A stretch of 8,633 nucleotides of DNA from Fidelibacterota bacterium (GCA_030620575.1 JAUXEL010000069.1:1-8633); one strand, 5' to 3'; positions 1 through 6,901 are shown, counted from the stretch's first letter. A program made the numbers and translations. Notes: a model not told the origin generated them from the sequence alone.

Positions 1-65
1 AAATGATTTTGATTTTATATCATTTTGAATTATTTTTCTTTTAGACACAATTATTGAGGTGCTCT

Positions 66-176
66 ATGTCTGATCTCAAAAAAGCAAAAGATAGAATTCA
101 CTCATGTAAATTTAAAGAAATTTTACCTCGATTTCCGGTAAGTGAAGTAAAAACTCTATTTAGGATACCGCTATGA
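66..176 (+). CDS. Candidate 36-residue small ORF, translationally coupled to yjbQ
   Basis: This short reading frame has an ATG at 66 preceded at good spacing by GAGGT (56-60). Its TGA stop (174-176) overlaps the yjbQ start in an ATGA arrangement, which is typical of translational coupling. The predicted peptide begins MSDLKKAKDRIHSCKFKEI, is basic, and contains one Cys. It has no signal peptide or membrane segment and I recognise no family. It could be a real small protein, a leader peptide setting translation of the downstream gene, or the remnant of a longer gene. A good ribosome site plus the exact 4-nt overlap argue for translation. The short length and the lack of recognisable homology argue for caution. 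Confidence 0.45.
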   Translation: MSDLKKAKDRIHSCKFKEILPRFPVSEVKTLFRIPL

Positions 177-589
177 AAACGTTTTCCTTTCAATTAAAAA
201 CCCCTGCCCGCACTGCTTTTATTGATATAACATCCACCATTCAGGAAATTGTAAGCAATAATCGCTACGAAAGCGGAATTATCACTGTTTTTACTCCGCA
301 TACCACAGCAGGCATTACTATCAATGAAAATGCCGATCCTGATGTAAAACATGATCTGGGTTATAAGATCAATGCCCTGATCCCAAAAGAAGACCCTGCA
401 TATACCCATTACGAAGGAAATAGCGACAGTCATCTAAAATCTTCTTTGTTTTCCCCTTCCCTTACTCTCATTTTTGAGAATAAACGTTGTATTTTAGGTA
501 CTTGGCAGGCGGTATATTTTTGTGAATTCGACGGACCGCGAACCCGCACAGTGCATATAAAGATATTGCCTGATGCGTTGAGAGGTTGA
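173..589 (+). CDS. yjbQ: YjbQ/UPF0047 family protein (secondary thiamine-phosphate synthase-like)
   Basis: This is a small cytoplasmic protein of 138 residues, the usual length for the COG0432/UPF0047 family. Members have been reported to have weak thiamine-phosphate synthase activity, but the physiological role of the family is unsettled. Family hallmarks are visible: HTTAGITINENADPDV at residues 43-58, conserved histidines H43, H79 and H87 (probable metal or active-site ligands), the LGTWQ block at 108-112 and the DGPRTR block at 120-125. The start at 173 has AGGA at 162-165 with 7-nt spacing and overlaps the upstream small ORF by 4 nt. The last residues (LRG) and the stop codon are encoded by a GTTGAGAG tandem repeat, so the extreme C-terminus runs slightly past the usual family end. 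The family assignment is secure; the biochemical role is family-level inference. Confidence 0.93.
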   Translation: MKTFSFQLKTPARTAFIDITSTIQEIVSNNRYESGIITVFTPHTTAGITINENADPDVKHDLGYKINALIPKEDPAYTHYEGNSDSHLKSSLFSPSLTLIFENKRCILGTWQAVYFCEFDGPRTRTVHIKILPDALRG

Positions 590-608
590 GAGGTTGAGAG
601 GTTGAGAG
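577..608 (+). repeat. Tandem repeat, four exact copies of GTTGAGAG
   Basis: Four perfect head-to-tail copies of the 8-mer GTTGAGAG occupy 577-584, 585-592, 593-600 and 601-608. The yjbQ stop TGA (587-589) lies in the second copy. Because the unit length is not a multiple of three and the unit contains TGA, the array has stops in all three plus-strand frames, while the complementary strand is free of stops in at least one frame. Perfect identity suggests recent slippage expansion. Confidence 0.95.
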
Positions 609-665
609 ATCGGGACGACCATTCCGGGATAATTTATTTTAAAATATCGTAGAGAAGAGGCGTTG
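590..665. other. Convergent intergenic spacer between yjbQ and the T9SS cargo gene
   Basis: This 76-bp gap contains the end of the GTTGAGAG array, a GC-rich patch at 611-629 bounded by two direct copies of CGGGA, and a perfect 12-bp AT-only palindrome TATTTTAAAATA at 635-646. I see no GC-rich stem with a T run that would qualify as a conventional terminator for either converging gene. The palindrome is a weak candidate at best. Confidence 0.5.
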
Positions 666-3600
666 CTACTTTATTAATACCATCTTGCGGCTGGCATGAT
701 ACTTACCGGCTTGCATTGTATAAATATAAACCCCACCGGGAAAATCTGAAGCATTAAATTGAATTTGATAATACCCCGCAACATGGTACTTGTTTACTAA
801 TGTATGTACCATTTTACCTGAAATATCGTATAAAAATATTTTTACTTGTTCACCGTAAGGAACTGTATAGGATATATGTGTTGCAGGATTAAATGGATTG
901 GGATAATTTTTATTTAAGGCAAAATCTAACGGCAAATTCACAACATCCATTTCACTGTCAATATACACTGTTAAGGTATCGCTGTAAGAACGAAGGTTAT
1001 GATCATCCAAGGCGGCTACTGTCCAGAAATATTCACTTTGATCCCGTAATCTGCGCTGATCATGATAGGTGTCTTTTGTTGTGATCAGATAGACTGTGCT
1101 GGACCCTGTAAACCAATAATATACTTTGTAGGTAATTTCATCGCCCGGATCCGGATCTGTTACTGCAGTCCATTCGAAACGCGGATAACGGGTTGTTTGA
1201 TAACTGTTGTGAAGCGGCGCAAGCTGTACGGGTGACGGAGGTGCTTCATTGACTGTATTGATCGCACAATTCCGGTAAGCTTCCCGTGAACGGGTTTTTG
1301 CATCGGAGGCATCCACAGCCATAACATACCAGCGATAACGACCGTTCTCTTTGAGATCATCTTGCGGTTGAAAATATGTTTCACTCCCTGTGTACATACA
1401 ATACATTGAATCCGGGTCTGTCCCGATATATAATTCATATGTAATCGTGTCCTGAGGATCTTCATCGCTGGAAGTTTCCCAGCTAAAAACCGGCCTGAGA
1501 GTATCATGAATAGACTCATGTTCCGGGCATATAAGTTCAAAAACTGCAGGCGCTGTATTTTCACTATTCACCTGAAAACGCCAGAATGTTGATGCTAATG
1601 TATCATTCACAGATGTTACTGCTTTAACATGCCAATAGATGGTTTTATTTTCCGGAAGCGGATCATTAATGCGTATCCAGTTTGTATCACATTCTATAGG
1701 CTGCATTATACTGAAATCCAAGGTTTCGCCAATGTAAATATAATACCATTCTGCATTGGAAACGGATTCCCACATCAACCGTGGTGTTGTGCTGTGAACG
1801 GTTTCCATGCTGTCAGGGCTGATTAAAGCAAAATCCCCTTTTGTATTACTGATGATCATGATATAATTCTCTTTACTTACAGAGATCTCTACACCGTTTG
1901 CTTCTGCAGTTAATGCAACAGTATAAAGACCTTCTTCCTGATAATAGTGACTAAGGATTTCTCCGCTTCCGTATGATCCGTCACCAAAATCCCAGGTATA
2001 CTGATACTCCCCTTCCGGGAGCTCTGAAACAACTGAAAATGTAATATTGTAATCCGGCATACCAACTGTATAATCCGCTCTAAAATCCAGCTCATTTTGC
2101 GCTGCATGCTCCCATTTCATGGCATCATAGGCAATAATTTTGTCTGCAATGCCAGTGCTGTCACCCAAATAAACTGAATTTAATCCATCGTCTGTAAAAA
2201 GATATTTACCCAGAGACACCCAGTCATCAGATACGGAATTTTGATTGACAAGAGCTACACTCTCACCTGCAGCATGCCGAATAATGTAAGAAGCGGTTGT
2301 GGCGGTCGCGTGATCAGGAATATAAGCCTTTATTTCATAATACCCGCCTTCACTGAGCTGTGGTGTCCATGTAACATAGCAAATATCCGCAATCATCTTA
2401 GTATAGCTCCACCAGTGATGATCACCATAGCCAGTGTTTTCGCTGTGATAATAGCGCATCGGAACCGTATTTCCGTATGCTTTCATATAAAATCCGCCGG
2501 TAAATTCTTTATCATCCACAATGGAATCTATCAAAGCCGGCGGGTTAAAATATGTCGCAATACACCAAGGCATGCTTGTATAGCCGGAATTTGCATCGTT
2601 TAGACTTACATGGCCGTGATTGTATCCCGGCCAGTCGTAATACACCACTTTTCCATCGTAACTTGGCCAACTTGCAGTATTTTTATTACCATAGGGATCG
2701 TTAGCAATTACTGTTCGTTGTCCGTTCTCCGCCCGACCGATACCAACAATCAGGTGTCCGCCGCCTGATAGAAAATTACAAATAGAAAACGGCTGTCGTT
2801 TATCTATTTCTGCAGAGACTGTACTCCAATTTGTAGTCCATGTTTGATTTCCACTAACTCCATGTTTATTATAATAACCCAGCATACGGGAGTTTGGACT
2901 ACCGCCTGTCCACATATATCCCATTCCTCCGTAGCAGGTATAGCAAGTTGAACCGCTACTATTACAGTCTACATAAGTCAAATTAAAATTATTTCCATTA
3001 TAATAATACCGTTCGTGAACATAGGCAGCATAGTCGTTCCAATGACCAAATCCTGACAGAAATGGCCATGGGGGAATAACCTGATAATAAGCAAGCACCA
3101 TCGCAGCGGTAGTTGGCGCACAGCTGCTATAGCCGCGAGGTCCGGGAGTGTCGTAAACCTGATGAATATAAGGAACATCTAAATAGCTATCCGCTACCGG
3201 CACCTTCTGGTCAAAAAATACCGGGACAGTTGGCAGAACTTTCGGTGCTATATATTGGGTGGATTGTTTTTGTATAGACGTATCATCTGTGTGAAATACA
3301 GGAATATCATTTTGCATATACATGATAGAACCGTCGGGCAGGAAAGCCCCATTTGTTTCCATAATATCCGGTGTTTGCGTATCAAAGCGAACAATACCAT
3401 TGACATCTAAAATAACAATATCCGTATTTATTATCCCAAGTTTATCATCAAAGTCAATACGGGTATACACAAACTCATCTGCTTTATCTGACCATCTCAG
3501 GTTTGAACCCTGACCTAAATTAATAGTTTTATCCTGTAAAACATTATAAATTTTTATATTCCCGTCCAAAGAAGAATAGCTGATATATTTACTGTCCGGA

Positions 3601-4166
3601 GACCAGGCCGGCAGGACATTTCCATGGGAATTTTGTGTGATACATTGCTTTGCGGAATTCTGAAGATCGATTATCCATAATTGATCATTTGGGTCATTGT
3701 AAACAGCCCATTTTGCGTCCGGTGATATGGGCACTATATTAGCATAATTTCCCAAATCATAAGAAAGGCGTAAATCGTTTTTTTCGACAAACAAGGTATT
3801 GCCAATGGTGTAAGCGATATTACCTTCTGCGGAAAAATATACCTGCCCCGCACAGGAGACAGGTTCATGAAGCACTGTTATTTTTCGGGTTTCCATATTC
3901 AAATATGCCGGTGCCTCAAGACCTCCGGGCATATCGCGCAATTTAAATCCCAACATGGTTTGATCTGGGGAAAACGTGTAATAATATCCAACTCCGGGAC
4001 CCGTCAGTAGAATTTCTAGTTCTCCATTGTAAAAGTATATCTTTGACCGCATGGAATCAGTATATACATATCCATCTTTATAAGGAATAATATCTCTGGC
4101 AGCAAATGCAATTCCCTGAATTAAAATAAAAAAAAGAAGAATTGGCAACAGTATTTTGTGGTTCAT
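666..4166 (-). CDS. Secreted multidomain T9SS cargo: PD40 propeller, C39-like peptidase, golvesin-like, PKD, Fn3-like repeats, T9SS sorting domain
   Basis: The product is 1166 residues. I chose the start at 4166 over an in-frame ATG at 4253 because it follows AGGA with 5-nt spacing and opens directly into a signal peptide (MNHK, then hydrophobic to about residue 22). Domains in order: a probable six-bladed TolB/PD40-like propeller (about 25-300) with motifs near residues 65, 111, 147, 188, 225 and 275; a C39-like papain-fold peptidase (about 329-540) with Gln336, Cys349 in SSCAPTTAAM, His471 in GGGHLIVGIG and Asp490 in ANDPYGN; a golvesin/xanthan-lyase-like beta domain (about 545-688); a PKD domain (about 691-772, WDFGDGS at 725-731); three Fn3-like repeats (about 776-867, 870-970, 972-1070); and a T9SS type A sorting domain (about 1083-1166, NYPNPFNP at 1087-1094). 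It is therefore predicted to cross the outer membrane and be released or surface-attached. The substrate is unknown. It is divergent from the PorD-like gene. Confidence 0.88.
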   Translation of the reverse strand: MNHKILLPILLFFILIQGIAFAARDIIPYKDGYVYTDSMRSKIYFYNGELEILLTGPGVGYYYTFSPDQTMLGFKLRDMPGGLEAPAYLNMETRKITVLHEPVSCAGQVYFSAEGNIAYTIGNTLFVEKNDLRLSYDLGNYANIVPISPDAKWAVYNDPNDQLWIIDLQNSAKQCITQNSHGNVLPAWSPDSKYISYSSLDGNIKIYNVLQDKTINLGQGSNLRWSDKADEFVYTRIDFDDKLGIINTDIVILDVNGIVRFDTQTPDIMETNGAFLPDGSIMYMQNDIPVFHTDDTSIQKQSTQYIAPKVLPTVPVFFDQKVPVADSYLDVPYIHQVYDTPGPRGYSSCAPTTAAMVLAYYQVIPPWPFLSGFGHWNDYAAYVHERYYYNGNNFNLTYVDCNSSGSTCYTCYGGMGYMWTGGSPNSRMLGYYNKHGVSGNQTWTTNWSTVSAEIDKRQPFSICNFLSGGGHLIVGIGRAENGQRTVIANDPYGNKNTASWPSYDGKVVYYDWPGYNHGHVSLNDANSGYTSMPWCIATYFNPPALIDSIVDDKEFTGGFYMKAYGNTVPMRYYHSENTGYGDHHWWSYTKMIADICYVTWTPQLSEGGYYEIKAYIPDHATATTASYIIRHAAGESVALVNQNSVSDDWVSLGKYLFTDDGLNSVYLGDSTGIADKIIAYDAMKWEHAAQNELDFRADYTVGMPDYNITFSVVSELPEGEYQYTWDFGDGSYGSGEILSHYYQEEGLYTVALTAEANGVEISVSKENYIMIISNTKGDFALISPDSMETVHSTTPRLMWESVSNAEWYYIYIGETLDFSIMQPIECDTNWIRINDPLPENKTIYWHVKAVTSVNDTLASTFWRFQVNSENTAPAVFELICPEHESIHDTLRPVFSWETSSDEDPQDTITYELYIGTDPDSMYCMYTGSETYFQPQDDLKENGRYRWYVMAVDASDAKTRSREAYRNCAINTVNEAPPSPVQLAPLHNSYQTTRYPRFEWTAVTDPDPGDEITYKVYYWFTGSSTVYLITTKDTYHDQRRLRDQSEYFWTVAALDDHNLRSYSDTLTVYIDSEMDVVNLPLDFALNKNYPNPFNPATHISYTVPYGEQVKIFLYDISGKMVHTLVNKYHVAGYYQIQFNASDFPGGVYIYTMQAGKYHASRKMVLIK

Positions 4167-4171
4167 TTTAT

Positions 4172-4175
4172 TCCT
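4172..4175 (-). promoter_or_regulatory. Ribosome binding site fixing the T9SS cargo start
   Basis: Read on the minus strand this is AGGA within AAAAGGAATAAA, 5 nt before the ATG at 4166. It supports the shorter, signal-peptide start over the ATG 87 bases upstream, whose 29 extra residues look like translated leader. Confidence 0.7.
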
Positions 4176-4198
4176 TTTACAATCAATAAATTCTTGTG

Positions 4199-4227
4199 AA
4201 AATAATATATGCAGCTGACAATGTAAA
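4199..4227 (-). promoter_or_regulatory. Possible sigma70-like promoter for the T9SS cargo gene
   Basis: On the minus strand, TTTACA (plus-strand 4222-4227) and TATTTT (4199-4204) are separated by 17 bases, ending 32 nt before the chosen start codon. The -35 matches 5 of 6 and the -10 matches 4 of 6 of the E. coli consensus. The AT-rich background makes chance matches likely, and some FCB bacteria use a different -33/-7 promoter. Confidence 0.3.
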
Positions 4228-4230
4228 GCC

Positions 4231-4259
4231 TTGAATTCTTTATTTATTATCAATACATT
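4231..4259 (+). promoter_or_regulatory. Possible sigma70-like promoter for the PorD-like gene
   Basis: TTGAAT (4231-4236) and TACATT (4254-4259) are separated by 17 bases, with the start codon 22 nt downstream. It lies back to back with the candidate promoter of the divergent cargo gene. This is pattern evidence only, in AT-rich DNA. Confidence 0.28.
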
Positions 4260-4271
4260 CTAAAAAATCAT

Positions 4272-4275
4272 GGGA
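4272..4275 (+). promoter_or_regulatory. Ribosome binding site deciding the PorD-like start
   Basis: GGGA lies 6 nt before the ATG at 4282 and overlaps the codons following the alternative in-frame ATG at 4270. It favours the start that gives a protein beginning MKKVLFFLFL, a standard signal peptide. Confidence 0.55.
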
Positions 4276-4281
4276 ATACAA

Positions 4282-5124
4282 ATGAAAAAAGTTTTATTTT
4301 TCCTTTTTCTAACAGCTATTCTAAGCGCGCAAACCTTTGTGCCGAATGTCAGTATTGAAGGGCAAAACCTCAATGCGCAAGAACAACGTATTATCGGTGA
4401 GTTGAAATATACGATTGAACAATATATTAGATCTAATAGCTTTAGTAATGAGTTATATGATCTCGAAATACCTTACCGTATTACAATCTATATTACACAG
4501 ATCACTCAAAGCGGATCGAAGCTATCTCTCTCGGCAAATGCTTTCTTTTCCAACGAATATGATCAGCGTTATATTGACAATACCTGGATTTTTGAATTTA
4601 CTGAAGGTGAAGCTTTCTATCGGGAAATGATGTATCATTCCCTGCGTGATATAATTGATTATTACGGATATCTCATTATGGCAACGGAGATGGACGGCAT
4701 CGAAGATCTTGGTGGCAATTCTCTCTTTGATCTGGCCAGTGAAATTTATTCACGCGGAAGTACATCCACCTGGTCCAAAGGATGGAAAAACAGAAAAGAA
4801 GATCTTGATAAGCTTACCGGAGATTTTAGACTCCGAAAAGCACGATACCTGTATAACCAGGCATTTTGGGCTATTGATGACGGTAACGGCACTAAGGCGT
4901 GGTATTACCTTGAGGATGCCTTGGAGTATTTAATTGAATCCAAGCGTTTGGATACCCAAAATAAATTTCTTAATTTTTTTATCGATAAACATTATGAGGA
5001 CAGTAAATATTTTGTAACAGTGTATCAGGATACATCCCTCCTGCCCTTATATCGCACCTTATCACCCGGTAATAATGAATTTTTTGATGAACTGGCATTA
5101 CCTTTTAAAGAAGAAGTCTATTAA
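4282..5124 (+). CDS. Exported DUF4835/PorD-like protein (T9SS-associated)
   Basis: The product is 280 residues from the preferred ATG at 4282 (284 from the ATG at 4270). It starts with a signal peptide, MKKVLFFLFLTAILSAQ, with likely cleavage near residues 16-18. The rest has the layout I associate with DUF4835, the family annotated as T9SS protein PorD in Bacteroidota: an N-terminal beta-rich part (VSIEGQNLNAQEQRIIGEL, then YRITIYITQI at about 65-74 and LSLSANAFFS at 81-90), an aromatic 'YYGYLIMATEMDGIEDLGG' segment (about 127-145), a GW motif (167-168) and a helical C-terminal half with RYLYNQAFWAIDDG. It is probably periplasmic. Its position back to back with a T9SS cargo gene fits a secretion role. 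The match is from memory of the family pattern and the sequence is divergent, so I give no symbol. Its last 20 bases overlap tsaC on the opposite strand. Confidence 0.72.
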   Translation: MKKVLFFLFLTAILSAQTFVPNVSIEGQNLNAQEQRIIGELKYTIEQYIRSNSFSNELYDLEIPYRITIYITQITQSGSKLSLSANAFFSNEYDQRYIDNTWIFEFTEGEAFYREMMYHSLRDIIDYYGYLIMATEMDGIEDLGGNSLFDLASEIYSRGSTSTWSKGWKNRKEDLDKLTGDFRLRKARYLYNQAFWAIDDGNGTKAWYYLEDALEYLIESKRLDTQNKFLNFFIDKHYEDSKYFVTVYQDTSLLPLYRTLSPGNNEFFDELALPFKEEVY

Positions 5125-5731
5125 TTTCGATAAACGGAATACTGCCCTCGCGCAATAACTGCAATTCAGAATCATCAGTCATTTTAATAACTGTACTGCC
5201 TAATGAATGTTGGGCATTATTTAATCGGGAATCACTGATAAATAATTGTACCTCATTTCCAAATTGTTCTTCAATATCGTGAATGTTCGTTAAAGCTGAT
5301 GTTTGACTAATATTCACACTGCTACTAATAATGGGATATTGAAAATGCTCCAGCATCGCCCGGCAAAACGGGTGGTCCGGAATACGAAAGCCAAGATAAT
5401 GATTGTCGCTATATAAACGCTCCGGTAAAGACATATTTTTTGCCGGTAGAACGAGGGTTAATGCACCCGGTAGAAACTGACGGATGATCTCTGCTGTTTT
5501 TTCTGAAATATGTGCAAGATCCTGCATCATTTTCATATCCCGGACAAGTATACTTATCGGCATATTCTGCGGTCGTTTTTTGACCTCATATGCGCGCTGT
5601 ATCACACTTTGGGAACGAGCATCACCGCCAAACCCATACAAGGTATCAGTTGGGTAGACAAACAGTTCTTCATCCTTTAGTGCATCAAGAACTTTCTTTT
5701 TTGCAGATGCAAGTTGATAATCTATGATCAT
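5105..5731 (-). CDS. tsaC: L-threonylcarbamoyladenylate synthase (Sua5/YrdC/TsaC family)
   Basis: This enzyme makes threonylcarbamoyl-AMP from threonine, bicarbonate and ATP, the first step of t6A37 formation on tRNAs reading ANN codons. The 208-residue length matches the short TsaC form without the extra Sua5 domain. Visible motifs are PTDTLYGFGG (27-36), KKRP (51-54), PGALTLVLP (88-96), LGFRIPDHPF (113-122), SSSVNIS (136-142), STVI (179-182) and LREGSI (193-198). The start at 5731 overlaps the rlmN stop in an ATGA arrangement, with GAGGT about 9 nt upstream inside rlmN, so translation is probably coupled. The 3' end overlaps the opposing PorD-like gene by 20 bp, so there is no room for a dedicated terminator between them. 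The TsaB/D/E partners are not in the window. Confidence 0.93.
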   Translation of the reverse strand: MIIDYQLASAKKKVLDALKDEELFVYPTDTLYGFGGDARSQSVIQRAYEVKKRPQNMPISILVRDMKMMQDLAHISEKTAEIIRQFLPGALTLVLPAKNMSLPERLYSDNHYLGFRIPDHPFCRAMLEHFQYPIISSSVNISQTSALTNIHDIEEQFGNEVQLFISDSRLNNAQHSLGSTVIKMTDDSELQLLREGSIPFIEINRLLL

Positions 5732-6756
5732 GATAAAAGCACCTCATGATACAGTTGTCCACAGGCAGCCTGAATACCCTTTCCACCGCTATTGCGAAGG
5801 GTAACAGCAAAATTCACGCCTTCAAAATAGGATAAAAATGTACTAATATCCCGTTCACCTGGCCTTTGAAATTTGCTATCGATTTCATTAAAAGGAATAA
5901 TATTCAATTTGGATGGGATGTGACTCAGCTGCTTGATAAGTTCTTGCGCGTCTTTTTGTGTGTTATTAACACCGTCAATAAGAACATATTCGAAGGTAAT
6001 GAGTTTATTGGTTACATCGGTATAGTATTTTGCTGTTTTCAATAGCTCGCTAAGGGAATAACGCCGATTAATCGGCATGAGTTCATTTCTTTTTTCATCG
6101 TTCGCGGCATTCAATGAAATTGCCAATTTAAATTGATACGGCAGATGAGAAAACTCCCTGACACGTGGCACAATGCCCGCAGTTGAAATCGTTATATGCC
6201 GCGCTCCGATATTGAGCCCCTTTTCATGATTGAGCACTGTCGCCGCTTTTATAACCTCCTGATAATTGTTAAATGGTTCCCCCATGCCCATAAACACTAC
6301 ATTCGTTACGCGTTCATGGGTTAAACGGGTAATTTGGATGACTTGTTCAACAATTTCTCCTGAACTCAGATCGCGCAGTATACCCATATCTGCGGTGCGG
6401 CAGAAGGTACATCCCATAGCACACCCAATTTGCGAACTGACACATACGGTATTCCTGCCGGCAGATCTTATTAAAACACTCTCAAGGGCATTGCCGTCAA
6501 GACAGCTAAATAAAAACTTTTCTGTGCCGTCACCTTCATTTACTTCATGTTTTTTAAGTTCCAGGAGGGAAAGAGGACCTTCTTTTTCAATTATATTCCG
6601 AACGTTTTTAGCAATATTGCGCATGGAATCTGTTGATTCTACATTTTTACTGAATACCCATTCAAATATCTGCCGTCCAACAAAAGGCTTCAGACCCTTT
6701 TGAAGCGCCCATTTTTGCATTTCATCATAGGTTAAATTTTTTATACTGTTCATCAT
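5728..6756 (-). CDS. rlmN: Dual-specificity RNA methyltransferase RlmN (radical SAM)
   Basis: This cytoplasmic radical SAM enzyme adds the C2 methyl group to A2503 of 23S rRNA and A37 of some tRNAs. At 342 residues it is slightly shorter than the E. coli enzyme but complete. The sequence shows CVSSQIGCAMGCTFCRT, with cluster cysteines C112, C116 and C119 and conserved C105, the GMGEP motif (157-161), SLNAANDEKRNELMPINRRY (214-233) and the C-terminal GGKGIQAACGQL, with C332 as the expected methyl-carrying cysteine. The N-terminal RlmN-specific helical domain occupies about 1-75. Adjacent ATGs at 6756 and 6753 are both possible starts and neither has a strong Shine-Dalgarno. The gene forms an operon with tsaC. 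Confidence 0.96.
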   Translation of the reverse strand: MMNSIKNLTYDEMQKWALQKGLKPFVGRQIFEWVFSKNVESTDSMRNIAKNVRNIIEKEGPLSLLELKKHEVNEGDGTEKFLFSCLDGNALESVLIRSAGRNTVCVSSQIGCAMGCTFCRTADMGILRDLSSGEIVEQVIQITRLTHERVTNVVFMGMGEPFNNYQEVIKAATVLNHEKGLNIGARHITISTAGIVPRVREFSHLPYQFKLAISLNAANDEKRNELMPINRRYSLSELLKTAKYYTDVTNKLITFEYVLIDGVNNTQKDAQELIKQLSHIPSKLNIIPFNEIDSKFQRPGERDISTFLSYFEGVNFAVTLRNSGGKGIQAACGQLYHEVLLS

Positions 6757-6809
6757 GCTGTAATGTTGAGATAATATTTATAACAATCAAGATAATTTGC
6801 CTGGAATAT

Positions 6810-6819
6810 GCACATGTGC
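6810..6819. promoter_or_regulatory. Perfect 10-bp palindrome GCACATGTGC between rlmN and the HU operon
   Basis: GCACATGTGC is a perfect inverted repeat in the 145-bp divergent space between the rlmN start (6756) and the HU start (6902). It could be an operator for either direction. A 10-bp palindrome in a region this size is not rare by chance, and there is no second copy here. Confidence 0.2.
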
Positions 6820-6846
6820 CGAATTCGTTATTTTCTATTGTTTTTC

Positions 6847-6875
6847 TTGCATTTGTATGCTTAATCCAATATTTT
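6847..6875 (+). promoter_or_regulatory. Possible promoter of the HU / HU-LysM operon
   Basis: TTGCAT (6847-6852) and TATTTT (6870-6875) are separated by 17 bases, ending 26 nt before the HU start codon. Matches to the sigma70 consensus are modest. The position is right for the operon promoter, but the hexamers alone do not prove it. Confidence 0.25.
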
Positions 6876-6891
6876 TTAAGGTTAATCTATT

Positions 6892-6896
6892 AGGAG
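6892..6896 (+). promoter_or_regulatory. Ribosome binding site fixing the HU start
   Basis: AGGAG lies 5 nt before the ATG at 6902, the best Shine-Dalgarno in the window. It rules against the in-frame ATG at 6797, which would add 35 residues rich in Cys and Phe that do not belong to the HU fold. Confidence 0.8.
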
Positions 6897-6901
6897 CAGT
6901 T

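Noticed and set aside
1..25. Inverted repeat AAATGAT ... ATCATTT at the left edge, possible terminator of an upstream gene
   Set aside because: The stem is AT-rich and the loop is 11 nt with no clean T run directly after it; the upstream gene is outside the window, so it cannot be judged.
56..63. GAGGTGCT occurs before both the small ORF and tsaC (minus strand, about 5739-5746)
   Set aside because: Both contain a normal Shine-Dalgarno core, so the shared 8-mer is best explained by ribosome binding and chance rather than a common regulator.
1160..1564. 134-codon frame on the minus strand inside the T9SS cargo gene
   Set aside because: It is a shifted-frame shadow of the Fn3-like region with no family features and no ribosome site; the overlapping main frame has clear domains.
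4167..4253. N-terminal extension of the T9SS cargo gene to the ATG at 4253
   Set aside because: It would put 29 residues in front of a classical signal peptide, has no better ribosome site, and covers the region where the divergent promoters should be.
6797..6901. 35-residue N-terminal extension of the small HU protein
   Set aside because: The AGGAG at 6892-6896 points to the ATG at 6902, which gives the standard 90-residue HU; the extension is Cys- and Phe-rich and unlike the family.
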